Shown here piece by piece: positions 9,746 through 18,447 of a stretch of 64,000 nt of DNA; position 1 is the stretch's first letter; each line of letters opens with the position of its first letter. The notes beneath the pieces were generated by a model. That model was given only the letters and a program-made list of their open reading frames with translations. It did not search any database and was not told where the DNA came from. The position numbers and the translations under genes are program-made. Source of the stretch: RGIG8745 sp045576655 (GTDB lineage Bacteria > Bacteroidota > Bacteroidia > Bacteroidales > Bacteroidaceae); NCBI GenBank assembly GCA_045576655.1, contig JAZNGW010000022.1, forward strand, positions 1 to 64,000. Direction: 5' to 3'.

Positions 9746-9786
9746 CATGATGTATATAGTTTTAATTTGATAAATCAAATAATACC

Positions 9787-10362
9787 ATGATTAATGTTAT
9801 AGACACGGAGATTGAAGGGGCTAAGATCATAGAACCTCTAATTTTTAATGATTCTCGTGGCTATTTCTTCGAGTCTTTTTCTCAGAAAGAGTTTGAGGAA
9901 AAGGTCTGCAAGACAACTTTTGTTCAAGATAATGAGAGCCGTTCGGTTGCCGGAGTTGTTCGTGGACTGCATTTCCAGAAGCCTCCTTTCACTCAGGCCA
10001 AGTTGGTACGAGTGATAAAGGGCGCTGTGCTTGATGTTGCGGTTGATATAAGAAAAGGCAGTCCAACTTTTGGCAAGCATGTCGCTGTAGAACTGTCCGA
10101 GGATAATCATCGTCAGTTTTTTGTTCCGCGCGGTTTTGCTCATGGTTTTGCTGTTTTAAGTGACGAAGCGATATTCCAATATAAATGTGATAATTATTAC
10201 GTGCCCCAGAGCGAAGGCGCAATTGCATGGAATGATCCAGGCTTAGGTATAGATTGGCGTGTACCTGACTCTAATCGTATACTTAGTGAGAAGGATTCCA
10301 ATCACCCCTTGCTAAAAGAGGCGGAACTTGTTTTTGAATATGATTTACGTCCTAATTTTTGA
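9787..10362 (+). CDS. rfbC: dTDP-4-dehydrorhamnose 3,5-epimerase
   Basis: A 191-residue RmlC/RfbC cupin enzyme that epimerises dTDP-4-keto-6-deoxyglucose at C3 and C5 on the way to dTDP-L-rhamnose. Family blocks include RGYFFESFSQKEFE, VRGLHFQKPPFTQAKLVRV (with the conserved substrate-binding H), AVDIRKGSPTFGKHV and PRGFAHGFAVLS. Length is typical. The other rhamnose genes (rfbA, rfbB, rfbD) are not in this window, so the gene stands apart from its pathway. Its stop codon overlaps the start of the following lipoprotein gene, so the two are translationally coupled. Confidence 0.95.
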   Translation: MINVIDTEIEGAKIIEPLIFNDSRGYFFESFSQKEFEEKVCKTTFVQDNESRSVAGVVRGLHFQKPPFTQAKLVRVIKGAVLDVAVDIRKGSPTFGKHVAVELSEDNHRQFFVPRGFAHGFAVLSDEAIFQYKCDNYYVPQSEGAIAWNDPGLGIDWRVPDSNRILSEKDSNHPLLKEAELVFEYDLRPNF

Positions 10363-11225
10363 TGTTTAGAATTCTTAGTGTTTTTATCGTAGTCTTGACG
10401 CTGTTTCTTGCGTCTTGTAGGGGAGGCGATTCGGCTTCTCCTCAAGGTGCTGATGGATTGCCTCTCAGTTTTGCCCAGTTGGTCTATGTCGACAGCAGCT
10501 ACGCTCCCCCTGGTAGCGGTTTCGGAATGTTGAAGGTCGACTATAGCATATCTTATGTAGAAGAGGAAGGCGAGGCTGTTGATGTGGCTAAGATGATAAA
10601 TTCTGAGATTATCGGTTATGAGTTTGGTGATGAATATCGGTCATTATCCCTGTCTGATGCAATAACTAAATCCGTTCGTGAAGATAAAGACCTTTATCTG
10701 TCTTTATGGGTAGATAGCACCGTCTGTCTGGTGCCTGATTCAGATTCTCATACCATCAATTATGAGTATGAAAAGAAATCGGAATTTGTAAGGGGAAAGG
10801 GTGGAGTGCTTTGTTATGAATCCCATGATTATATTTACACCGCAGGAGCTCATGGTGTATATGGTAGCTGGGTCCTTAATTTTGACTGTGCCACAGGACG
10901 TTTGCTGTCCTATTCTGATGTGTTTGAACCGGCAAAAGACGCCCATGTCCGTCAGCTGATTCAGCTATGTCTGTTGGCCGAGTTGAAAGAGAAGGGTGTT
11001 GCCGGTGTCGAGTCAGTTCAGGACCTGAAGGAGTATGGCTATATGTTTGAGGAAAACCTGTTGCCGTCAACCAACGTTTTCCGTTTGGGCGAAGACGGAG
11101 TGACTTTTATCTATGGCATCTATTCTATAGCGCCATATGTGATGGGTGAAACCGTGGTTACTGTGCCATACGACATGATAGAATATTGCATAAAAGAAGA
11201 CGTGCAGGATATTTTATTCAGATAA
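10362..11225 (+). CDS. DUF3298/RsiV-like lipoprotein
   Basis: A 287-residue lipoprotein. The ATG overlaps the rfbC stop (TGATG). The N-terminus MFRILSVFIVVLTLFLASC is a lipoprotein signal with lipobox LASC. The C-terminal half carries the DUF3298 pattern: GGVLCYESHDYIYTAGAHG, LNFDCATGRLLSYSDVF, then FIYGIYSIAPYVMGETVVTV. This fold is shared with the extracytoplasmic part of RsiV, where it binds lysozyme, but many Bacteroidetes copies have no sigma-factor partner and none is seen here. The role is unknown; the cell-envelope location is well supported. Confidence 0.82.
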   Translation: MFRILSVFIVVLTLFLASCRGGDSASPQGADGLPLSFAQLVYVDSSYAPPGSGFGMLKVDYSISYVEEEGEAVDVAKMINSEIIGYEFGDEYRSLSLSDAITKSVREDKDLYLSLWVDSTVCLVPDSDSHTINYEYEKKSEFVRGKGGVLCYESHDYIYTAGAHGVYGSWVLNFDCATGRLLSYSDVFEPAKDAHVRQLIQLCLLAELKEKGVAGVESVQDLKEYGYMFEENLLPSTNVFRLGEDGVTFIYGIYSIAPYVMGETVVTVPYDMIEYCIKEDVQDILFR

Positions 11226-11294
11226 AAACTGAGGCATGATTGATGCCGCTTTAATTTGGATTTGAGAGTAATGTGTAATCTTAAATAAATTATT

Positions 11295-14045
11295 ATGAGT
11301 ATTAATTTTGATTTAAAACGAAAAGTGACGTGCTTGTTGGCACTGTGCTTCAATGTTTTAGTCGTGTCTGCTGCTGGGACAAAAGAAGTCTACACCTTTG
11401 ATGTGGTTCGTCCTGTCGAAGCCGACAGTGAGGTCCTTACGTCGTGTGGGTTAAATGCGAAGTATGCGGCTCTGAAAATGGGCTGTTTGAATGTAGGCGA
11501 ACTGAACACAAAACTTTCGAAAGGTGAGGTGAAGTTCATAGCACGTCAGGGTACAACGACAACCTGGTACACAGCAGCGTCTTTCGGCTCTTTTGGCCAT
11601 ACGTTCAGCACTAAAGGTATAGCTCTTGCGAGCAGTACTCATAGAAATGCCGCTTTGATGTCGAAATATGAGGATGGCGACTTCCATGTTGGCCATATTG
11701 CCGCAAAAGTTGTAGAGGGTGAGACATATACCTTCACGCAGGCTTTTGTGGCAGGGACTGACACTCTTGTTTATGTGTTCAATGTGACAATGGGCCAAAC
11801 GGAATCCGTCAGCAGTGACCAGCCTGGCGAAGACGAGAGTTTTATCCATCGCAAGGATTATACAGACGACTGGGTGGTACAGCCTCTTGTGCGCCAAAAT
11901 GAGCAGACTCCGCTTTCGCAGAACTATATCCAGGTAAATGCAGGCGACAACATCACCTTATCTGCTAAATTGACCGACGAGCAGGTTGCTGCAGGATGTA
12001 CTGCACGTTACAGATGGTTTGATTCGGACGAGATTGCTCTTTCCGGGTATAAAACTGACGCAGACTTTGTTATCGAAGATGCGGAATATGCTGATGGCGG
12101 CTATTATACATTGAAGGTTGTTTATAATGACGGAACGAAGAGCAGCATGAAGTCGTATATGTATTTCGTCGATGTGCAGACTGAGGAGGCTGGCACTCCT
12201 TTCGACTGGTCTGCCAATACTCCAAAGTTCAGCTACGACTTCCATTCTGAATATCCAGACTTGCCACAACCTACAAAGATTCACAAGTTTAAGCAGCACA
12301 ATGGCAAGGACGCACATTATGTTGAAGGAGAGTGGTGGGTAGCATATTGGGGCGACAACCTCAACCCTGAAGTCGATTTCAACAATAAGAATGCTTACAC
12401 CAATATGATTAAGAAATATGACGAGGACTTTGCATATATCCGCGATCATATGGGTTGGCCGCCAGATATTAATGCCCGTATGGGATATAAATCCTTTGTC
12501 TACACAACGGGGTCAGGCATTAGCAATGACAATGACAACAATCAAATGGAAGGTGGCTGGCAGAGCGCAACTAATATCGACGGCCGTAACTGGCCTTGCG
12601 TTTGGGCTACTTGGGCGCCTATAAGCCGTTTCCGCGACGATGCCGACAGCAAATGGAACGATGGTGACTATCAGCGTGAGGCAATGATACACGAAGGCAT
12701 CCATGCGCTCTTTGCCGACATGTCTGGCGTGAAGGGCTCAGCTTGGTTCCACGAGGCAGGAAACACATGGTTGCAGTCAGCAATGGCTTCAGAGCGAAGC
12801 GGCACTTATGGCGTGCCAGGCTTCCTCGACGCTTGTCCGCTCATCGCACCGTTCATGCCTATCGAGTGCTATTCTGGTTGGCTTCAGGACGGCTCGTTTG
12901 GTGGTCCGGCTGCTGAGGGCGTGAATATGTATGACAAAACCGGTCGTCAGGTCTGCACATGGCGCAATCTGCTCGGAGGCAACCAGTACGGCAACTCATT
13001 CCCTATCGTCCTTGGCGAAATCTGTGGCAAGGGTTCTATCCCTTGGATTTGGCGCTACTGCACAAACCGTGTGCTTGAAGGCATTGGCGACAGTATCGGC
13101 GAGGAACCAATGCGTCAGCTCATTCTTCAGTATCGTGCCCGTCAGGCAATGTTCGACTTTGGCGGATGGTCTAAGGGCTACCGCACAATCGTTGATAATA
13201 ACTTCGGCGGAACTATCGGTCCAGAATACAGCAATGGTGTTTGCAGCACTCCTGGCGGCACAACCGTTGGCGCCAATGCCAGCAGCAACCAGATGCCTTG
13301 CTGGATAAAGTGCGAGCCATACAAACTTACTCCATACGTCAATATGTATCGCAACACAAAGGACGGTTGGCTTGCGCCCGACACGTTGACTAATCCAGGG
13401 TGGAGTGGTGCGAACATCATCCCTATCCATGTCACCGGCAATGTCTGCAAAGTCGAGTTCCGCCCAGAAGACACCGAGATGCGTGCACAGTTGTGCTATC
13501 GCACTAAGAGCGGCAAGGCATACTACAGCCAACCAGTTCACTGCGGTACATTGACTATCGACATCAGCGACAAACCTGCCAACGGCGTAGTGTTCTGTGT
13601 TGTAGCCAATACCGACTACATCTATGAAGGCGATGCACAGCGCAAGAAGCACTGGGACTACCGCATCAAACTCGGTGAAGGTGCACTCGCCACAGCGTCA
13701 AAGGACTGCCGTTGGTACTTCTATGAGCAGACAATTACAGACGAAGAGTTTGTTACAGGCATAGAGGACGTGGAGATAGGCGACACTGAAATGCCTAAGC
13801 ATGAAGGCGTGCGCCTCATGTCAAGCGTGGTTAAGAGCGGTGACATCGTGCAGGTTGACCTCAATGGTGCTGACGCAAATGACATACGAGTTCGCGTAGT
13901 AGGTCTCTCAGGCGTTGTTGTTGAGTCTGGCAACCTCAATGCCGATGGCACATACACCATCCCGGCAGGGCTCCGCAAAGGACTCTACTTCATCACCTTC
14001 AGCAACGGTGACCGCCGCGATGTGTTCAAGGTGTTGATGCAATAA
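11295..14045 (+). CDS. secreted HExxH metalloprotease-like protein with DUF4859-like N-terminus and T9SS tail
   Basis: A 916-residue exported protein. A signal peptide (about 1-28) is followed by a beta-rich region resembling DUF4859 (TTTTWYTAASFGSFGHTF) and an Ig-like segment (ITLSAKLTDEQVAAGCTARY). A large catalytic-looking domain follows, with HEGIH at residues 466-470, a zincin HExxH motif. A second histidine/glutamate group (WFHEAGNTWLQSA) lies about 15 residues further and could supply the third ligand. The end (VVESGNLNADGTYTIPAG ... GLYFITFSNGD) is a type A T9SS sorting domain, so the protein is likely secreted or surface-attached. The substrate is unknown. GC-rich codon use differs from the AT-rich genes of the first operon. 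It may be a mucin- or glycoprotein-directed peptidase, but nothing in the sequence proves that. Confidence 0.7.
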   Translation: MSINFDLKRKVTCLLALCFNVLVVSAAGTKEVYTFDVVRPVEADSEVLTSCGLNAKYAALKMGCLNVGELNTKLSKGEVKFIARQGTTTTWYTAASFGSFGHTFSTKGIALASSTHRNAALMSKYEDGDFHVGHIAAKVVEGETYTFTQAFVAGTDTLVYVFNVTMGQTESVSSDQPGEDESFIHRKDYTDDWVVQPLVRQNEQTPLSQNYIQVNAGDNITLSAKLTDEQVAAGCTARYRWFDSDEIALSGYKTDADFVIEDAEYADGGYYTLKVVYNDGTKSSMKSYMYFVDVQTEEAGTPFDWSANTPKFSYDFHSEYPDLPQPTKIHKFKQHNGKDAHYVEGEWWVAYWGDNLNPEVDFNNKNAYTNMIKKYDEDFAYIRDHMGWPPDINARMGYKSFVYTTGSGISNDNDNNQMEGGWQSATNIDGRNWPCVWATWAPISRFRDDADSKWNDGDYQREAMIHEGIHALFADMSGVKGSAWFHEAGNTWLQSAMASERSGTYGVPGFLDACPLIAPFMPIECYSGWLQDGSFGGPAAEGVNMYDKTGRQVCTWRNLLGGNQYGNSFPIVLGEICGKGSIPWIWRYCTNRVLEGIGDSIGEEPMRQLILQYRARQAMFDFGGWSKGYRTIVDNNFGGTIGPEYSNGVCSTPGGTTVGANASSNQMPCWIKCEPYKLTPYVNMYRNTKDGWLAPDTLTNPGWSGANIIPIHVTGNVCKVEFRPEDTEMRAQLCYRTKSGKAYYSQPVHCGTLTIDISDKPANGVVFCVVANTDYIYEGDAQRKKHWDYRIKLGEGALATASKDCRWYFYEQTITDEEFVTGIEDVEIGDTEMPKHEGVRLMSSVVKSGDIVQVDLNGADANDIRVRVVGLSGVVVESGNLNADGTYTIPAGLRKGLYFITFSNGDRRDVFKVLMQ

Positions 14046-14301
14046 TATAGCAGTTAAGAAGTTAAGCCGTATGGGCAAAGCGTGCTTTGTCCGAGGAACT
14101 GAATAATAGAGGCGTCACATTGTGGCGTCTCTACTTTTTGATTGTTGCCGTAGGACGCCCCCTGTTTTTCAGGCACGGAACACGCCGAATACCACGGTGC
14201 GATACGGCCATTATTTATTTTGAGATTCTTTCCTACCTACAGTCTTCATTTTGGCGCGCTGCTGACGCGTCAAAATGAAGATTTGCTATCAAAGTGTCAT
14301 G
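14046..14301. other. gene-free spacer with hairpins, start of a repeat-rich kilobase
   Basis: No convincing gene lies between 14046 and 14998. This first part holds a small hairpin (GGCAAAG/CTTTGTC, about 14074-14092), the terminator at 14107, and an inverted repeat with arms CTTCATTTTG (14244-14253) and CAAAATGAAG (14271-14280). Open frames here are short and lack a recognisable start context or protein family. Confidence 0.6.
14107..14139 (+). terminator. terminator after the metalloprotease gene
   Basis: A hairpin with arms TAGAGGCGTCAC and GTGGCGTCTCTA (two mismatched positions) is followed by CTTTTTG. It lies 60 bases after the metalloprotease stop codon. Confidence 0.7.
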
Positions 14302-14428
14302 TCATTCTGAACGAATGTGAAGAATCTCAATAATCAAATGCGAGATTCTTCTATGAGGCTTCTTTGGGAAGATAAATCTTCCGTCGTCGCAAGCAACGCT
14401 TCTATTTCGCGTTGCCATCAGAATGACA
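14299..14428. repeat. nested inverted repeat of the GTCATTCTGA...GAAGAATCTC type
   Basis: Outer arms GTCATTCTGA (14301-14310) and TCAGAATGAC (14418-14427) enclose inner arms GAAGAATCTC (14319-14328) and GAGATTCTTC (14342-14351). This wording recalls a dispersed intergenic repeat that I have seen in several bacterial genomes. Only one copy is evident in this window. Confidence 0.65.
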
Positions 14429-14504
14429 AAATGATAGTCGCTTAGCATTTTGATACAGCCCCCTACACGTGCATTGTTGTTAACGTTCCCGTCATCGTTC
14501 CTGT

Positions 14505-14600
14505 TATCACTGTAGGGTGCGGACCTATGTGTCCGCCCGATGACGTATGCCGGTGAAGCGATTTTCTGCGGACGCAACACGTTGCGTCCCTACAAACATA
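14505..14600. repeat. GC-rich hairpin repeats (GGACGCAAC type)
   Basis: GTGCGGACCTATGTGTCCGCCC (arms GCGGAC/GTCCGC) is followed by the palindrome GGACGCAACACGTTGCGTCC (about 14571-14590). Both are bounded by CTGTAGGG or CCCTACA. They look like remnants of a family of short dispersed palindromes rather than coding sequence. Confidence 0.5.
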
Positions 14601-14845
14601 ATGCCACCACAGCAGAAATTTACCTCCGCCTCGGTAAGTATTTTGCACCATTGCGAAGAAAGCTATAAATTAAACTTATATTTATAAGAATAAAACTAAT
14701 ATTTGTATAAATAAAACTATTATTCTTACAAATATTACTTTTATTTATACTTTTCAGCGAAGGGTTGAGAATTTTATACCGAGGGGATGAGAATTTTCTA
14801 CCGAGGGATTGGGAAGTTTCCACCGAAGAGTTAGGTATTTTCTAC
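14590..14845. repeat. dispersed palindromic element, copy A (102-bp AT palindrome flanked by inverted 22-bp units)
   Basis: The 102-base core (14656-14757) is a very AT-rich imperfect palindrome. To its right are four 22-bp tandem units (starts 14758, 14780, 14802, 14824) beginning CGARGG or CGAAG, usually with a T-run after the middle and ending TAC or CAC. To its left are at least two units of the same type on the opposite strand (14634-14655, 14612-14633), plus a weaker third. The core itself has a 21-bp rhythm of AATAAAACT. Copy B at 30452-30729 has the same architecture and the same core length. Confidence 0.8.
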
Positions 14846-14896
14846 TGCGGTTCGTTGTAAAAGTTAAATGCTAATTTGTGGAAAATACATGACGAG

Positions 14897-14927
14897 GTTG
14901 TGTTGTCAAGTAATTTTTGTATTTTTG
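14897..14927 (+). promoter_or_regulatory. probable promoter of mcrBC
   Basis: GTTG at 14897-14900, a 19-base spacer and TATTTTTG at 14920-14927, about 72 bases upstream of the mcrB start. The -7 box is a full match and the upstream box matches three of four bases. Confidence 0.55.
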
Positions 14928-14998
14928 TGAATTGATGGGTGAATGAAATTGAGAGGAGATGCATACTATAACTTGGTCCAAAATGATATTTTTATTTT

Positions 14999-16732
14999 AT
15001 GAATGTAGAAAAGAGAAGAAAGGCTATATCTGTTAGGCTTGATGAGGAGACGCATAAGCGTTTGATGATTATTAAATTATATAGTGGTATAACTCTTCAA
15101 GCTCTGACAGTTGAAGCAATTGAATATTGGTTGAAGTACGGTAATAACGTTGTATGTTATGCTAGAGGTGCTGATTTATCGAAAATGTATAATTTTAAAG
15201 TAGATATAGACCTTTATAAACGTTTGCAAGATGTAAAATACAGTGGGAGTAGTATGCTACAAACCCTTACAGACGTAGTATATAATGCTGTCGTTTTTTG
15301 GCTGGATCGCGATGAGGCGAAAGAAATTTATAAGAAATCAGAAGCGGCAGGGATTAATCAAAGTGATATTTGGAGTGAGGAGGTAGAAACTAATTCCTTG
15401 GTAGAAAAGAAAGAGATTAGTTTGTCAGAACCAACATCTGTATCTTCGACAAATTATTGGTGGCTCAACGCTAACCCTAAGTTTTGGAGTATGGCAGAGT
15501 GGGTTGTAGGAGAAGAGCAGGATTACACTCTTTTGAATGCTAATGGCCACAAACGTAGGATATATCAAAACTTTATTGATGCGAAAGTTGGTGATTTGAT
15601 AATTTGTTACGAGTCTACACCTACGAAACAAATACTATGCCTGGCAGAAGTATCGCAGGAAAATGACGGAGAGCGTATATACTTCAGGAAAACGGAGACT
15701 CTAGCAAATCCTGTTGACCTGGAGTCGTTCAAAGATGTTCCAGAACTTCAGGGAATGGAGTTTATGGTGAATCCTAATGGCTCATTTTTTAAGCTAACAA
15801 GTGAAGAGTTCAATGTTTTGATGGATATTATTAGGGAGGCTAATGATAAACCAGTTGTTTCCTCGAAAATAGAAGTGTATACGGATGCAGACTTTCTTAA
15901 TGAGGTTTATATGTCTGAGGATGATTATGTGCGGTTGAAAAGTCAACTTTTGTTGAAAAAGAATGTAATCCTTCAAGGTGCGCCTGGGGTGGGTAAGACC
16001 TTCAGCGCAAAGCGGTTGGCTTATTCAATTATGGGTGAGAAAGATGAAAGAAGAATATGTATGGTGCAATTCCACCAGAATTATTCGTATGAGGATTTTG
16101 TGGAGGGCTACAAACCAGACGATTGTGGTTTCAAGTTGAGGAAAGGCATATTTTATAATTTCTGTACGGAGGCAAAGAATAATCCTCAAAAAGATTTCTT
16201 CTTCATAATTGATGAAATTAACCGAGGTAACATGTCTAAGATTTTCGGAGAATTGCTGATGCTGATAGAGAAGGATTATAGAGGCGAGAAAATGAGGCTT
16301 GCGTATAGCGGTGAGAATTTCTATGTACCTAAAAACTTGCACATAATAGGTATGATGAATACCGCAGACCGCAGTCTTGCTATGATTGATTACGCTTTGC
16401 GCCGTCGTTTTAGTTTCTTCAGTCTTAAGCCAGGATTTGAGTCTGAAGGTTTTAAAAAGCAGCAGGCGACTCTCAATAATGAAAAATTCAATCGTCTTGT
16501 TTCTGAAATCACTGAACTGAACAAAGAAATCATAAATGACGATTCTTTAGGGGCGGGTTTTGAGATAGGACATAGTTATTTGTGTTTCAAAGAAATAGAG
16601 GCGGTTAGTGACGAGTGGCTTTATGCAGTTGTTTACTTTGATGTGATCCCTCTGCTTCAAGAGTATTGGTTTGATAACAATAGCAATGTAAATAAGTGGA
16701 CGAAGAGGTTGACGAGCGCAATAAATGACTAA
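14999..16732 (+). CDS. mcrB: McrB-type AAA+ GTPase with tandem ribbon-helix-helix and EVE domains
   Basis: A 577-residue motor subunit of an McrBC-type modification-dependent restriction system. The C-terminal McrB AAA+ module has Walker A GAPGVGKT (327-334), Walker B FIIDE (402-406), the McrB signature MNTADRS (about 453-459) and a following ALRRRF arginine segment. The specificity part is unusual. Residues about 6-48 (ISVRLDEETHKRL ... LTVEAIEYWL) look like a CopG/ParD ribbon-helix-helix strand-helix-helix unit. Residues about 61-102 (YNFKVDIDLYKRL ... VVYNAVVFWL) look like a second. Residues about 152-275 (NYWWLNANPKFWSMAEW ... VGDLIICYES) are an EVE/PUA-like domain, a fold that reads modified bases. 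The next gene, mcrC, overlaps by 8 bases. Specificity cannot be read from the sequence. Confidence 0.88.
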   Translation: MNVEKRRKAISVRLDEETHKRLMIIKLYSGITLQALTVEAIEYWLKYGNNVVCYARGADLSKMYNFKVDIDLYKRLQDVKYSGSSMLQTLTDVVYNAVVFWLDRDEAKEIYKKSEAAGINQSDIWSEEVETNSLVEKKEISLSEPTSVSSTNYWWLNANPKFWSMAEWVVGEEQDYTLLNANGHKRRIYQNFIDAKVGDLIICYESTPTKQILCLAEVSQENDGERIYFRKTETLANPVDLESFKDVPELQGMEFMVNPNGSFFKLTSEEFNVLMDIIREANDKPVVSSKIEVYTDADFLNEVYMSEDDYVRLKSQLLLKKNVILQGAPGVGKTFSAKRLAYSIMGEKDERRICMVQFHQNYSYEDFVEGYKPDDCGFKLRKGIFYNFCTEAKNNPQKDFFFIIDEINRGNMSKIFGELLMLIEKDYRGEKMRLAYSGENFYVPKNLHIIGMMNTADRSLAMIDYALRRRFSFFSLKPGFESEGFKKQQATLNNEKFNRLVSEITELNKEIINDDSLGAGFEIGHSYLCFKEIEAVSDEWLYAVVYFDVIPLLQEYWFDNNSNVNKWTKRLTSAIND

Positions 16733-17777
16733 AGACAAAAACATACTTATACGCAATATCTACTATATGCTTTCTTATGCTTTTCGAGAGCTTAAGAAAA
16801 ATAATTATGAGGATATTGCTAAAGAGGATTTTGAGCAAATATTGGATTTTTTTGCTGAAATCCTCTATCGTGGTGTGTCAGAACAACTGAAGCAAGGGTT
16901 GTATAGGGAGTATATAGGTAAGCACGAAACTCTATCTACTCTTCGTGGACGCCTCGACATAAATGGTACGATTAGGAATGTTATGCAGCATAGGCAAAAA
17001 CTTGATTGTGAATATGACGAATTATCTGAAAATAACATGCTTAATCGCATACTTAGGAGCACGATGCTTCTGCTTATTCGCTGTAAGGATGTAAATGTTA
17101 CGCGCAAGAAAGAGCTACGGAAAGTACTGCCTTTTTTCAACAATGTTGTTGACGTAAATTTGCGGGAGGTCAGATGGAGCGGATTGCGTTTCCAACGAAA
17201 TAATTCCAATTATCGAATGCTGATGAATATCTGCTATTTCATAGTGGATGGTACCTTGATGACTACAGAGTCGGGCAATTTGCGGATGCCTAATTTTTCG
17301 GACGAACAGATGAACAAGTTGTTTGAACGGTTTGTACTTAATTATTACAAGCGGAATTATCCTGTTCTGAAGCCTAATTCTGATGCCATAAAGTGGAATG
17401 TAGATGGAGAAGGGCAAGTTGGCCTTGATTTGTTGCCTGCAATGCAAAGTGATATAACGCTTCGTTATGGGGAAAAGACTCTGATAATTGATACAAAATA
17501 TTATGGTAGAATGACGCAGGTACAATACGGCAAACATTCGATTCATTCGGGAAATTTGTATCAAATATACACATATGTGAAGAACAAGGATGAAGGGCGC
17601 AGCGGAAATGTCTCGGGTATGCTGTTGTATGCGCATACAGATGAAGAACTGGCGCCTGAATTTGATGCATATATCGATGGAAATCGTATTATGGTCAGTA
17701 CGTTAGATTTGAATCAGGAGTTCGAACTAATTGCATCAAAATTAAACAATATAGTTACTCAGGTGTTTAGTCTTTAG
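16725..17777 (+). CDS. mcrC: McrC-type PD-(D/E)xK endonuclease subunit
   Basis: A 350-residue partner of McrB. The N-terminal half is the McrC adaptor region (NIYYMLSYAFRELKK, then GKHETLSTLRGRLDIN and FERFVLNYYKRN). The C-terminal half carries the PD-(D/E)xK nuclease core: SDITL with D243 and LIIDTK with D256 and K258. The start overlaps the mcrB end by 8 bases, so the two are translationally coupled. In this family McrC binds the McrB hexamer, stimulates GTP hydrolysis and cuts DNA carrying modified cytosine. No catalytic residue appears lost. The gene is convergent with nadD, 22 bases away. Confidence 0.9.
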   Translation: MTKDKNILIRNIYYMLSYAFRELKKNNYEDIAKEDFEQILDFFAEILYRGVSEQLKQGLYREYIGKHETLSTLRGRLDINGTIRNVMQHRQKLDCEYDELSENNMLNRILRSTMLLLIRCKDVNVTRKKELRKVLPFFNNVVDVNLREVRWSGLRFQRNNSNYRMLMNICYFIVDGTLMTTESGNLRMPNFSDEQMNKLFERFVLNYYKRNYPVLKPNSDAIKWNVDGEGQVGLDLLPAMQSDITLRYGEKTLIIDTKYYGRMTQVQYGKHSIHSGNLYQIYTYVKNKDEGRSGNVSGMLLYAHTDEELAPEFDAYIDGNRIMVSTLDLNQEFELIASKLNNIVTQVFSL

Positions 17778-17799
17778 ACGAGGGGAGTGACTCTTCGTG

Positions 17800-18393
17800 T
17801 CAGAGCAGGTAGAGTCCTCGTTCTTTGATATACTCAAAGGCATTGGGTGCGAGCCATTCGGATGGGATTTGTCCCTGACGGATGGCTTGCCTTATTTGGG
17901 TGCTGCTGATGGGGTAGAGAGGGGTGTCGGCTATGGTGATGCTTTTGGCTGATTGGATGGTCTCGCTTGTTGTATCAAGGTCGTAGCCTGGACGACGGTA
18001 GATGATGATGGGGTAGGATGTGAGTATGTCCTTCCATTTGTACCACTTGTGGAAGTCGCTCCAGTTGTCTGCACCGATGATGAGGCTGAATTGGTGCTGT
18101 GGATATGCTTTGGTGAGTTCGCCGAGGGTGTTGACCATGTAGGATGGGATGGGCAGGCTGTTCTCGAAGTCGGAAACTCTGATGCCGTTCATCCCTTCCG
18201 TGGCGAGGCGGGCGATGTGCAGACGCTCGGCGTAGTCAAGGATGTCGGGATTGGCCGATTGCTTCAGCGGGTTCATCGGGGAAACCAAAAGCCACACTTC
18301 ATCGACAATCTTCTGCTCTACGAGTGACTGTGCTAATGAGGTGTGGCCTATGTGGATGGGGTTGAACGAACCGCCGTAGATGCCTATGCGCAT
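17800..18393 (-). CDS. nadD: nicotinate-nucleotide adenylyltransferase
   Basis: A 197-residue NadD that adenylates nicotinate mononucleotide to deamido-NAD in NAD synthesis. The nucleotidyltransferase signature GGSFNPIHIGH is at residues 8-18, and the second motif ISSTQIRQAI is near the C-terminus. IIGADNWSDFHKWYKW is the typical substrate-pocket block. It is the last of three minus-strand genes (yicC, gmk, nadD), with 44 bases between gmk and nadD occupied by a 9-bp repeat tract. Length and motifs are complete. Confidence 0.95.
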   Translation of the reverse strand: MRIGIYGGSFNPIHIGHTSLAQSLVEQKIVDEVWLLVSPMNPLKQSANPDILDYAERLHIARLATEGMNGIRVSDFENSLPIPSYMVNTLGELTKAYPQHQFSLIIGADNWSDFHKWYKWKDILTSYPIIIYRRPGYDLDTTSETIQSAKSITIADTPLYPISSTQIRQAIRQGQIPSEWLAPNAFEYIKERGLYLL

Positions 18394-18402
18394 GAGTGGA
18401 GT

Positions 18403-18447
18403 ATTGGTCTAATTGGACTTATAGGCCTAATAGGTTTCTATAGGCTG
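18403..18447. repeat. 9-bp period tract between nadD and gmk
   Basis: Five successive 9-base units: ATTGGTCTA, ATTGGACTT, ATAGGCCTA, ATAGGTTTC, TATAGGCTG. The tract runs over the gmk stop codon (18438-18440). It looks like a degenerate minisatellite. Confidence 0.6.

Noticed and set aside
12996..13652. Minus-strand 218-codon frame opposite the metalloprotease gene
   Set aside because: Antisense to a protein with signal peptide, HExxH and T9SS domain; no homology features of its own.
14087..14278. Possible short gene after the metalloprotease
   Set aside because: It spans the terminator and an inverted repeat and has no start context or domain.
14590..14845. Insertion-sequence remnant
   Set aside because: No transposase fragment or target duplication was visible; unit structure on both sides of a palindrome does not fit IS ends.
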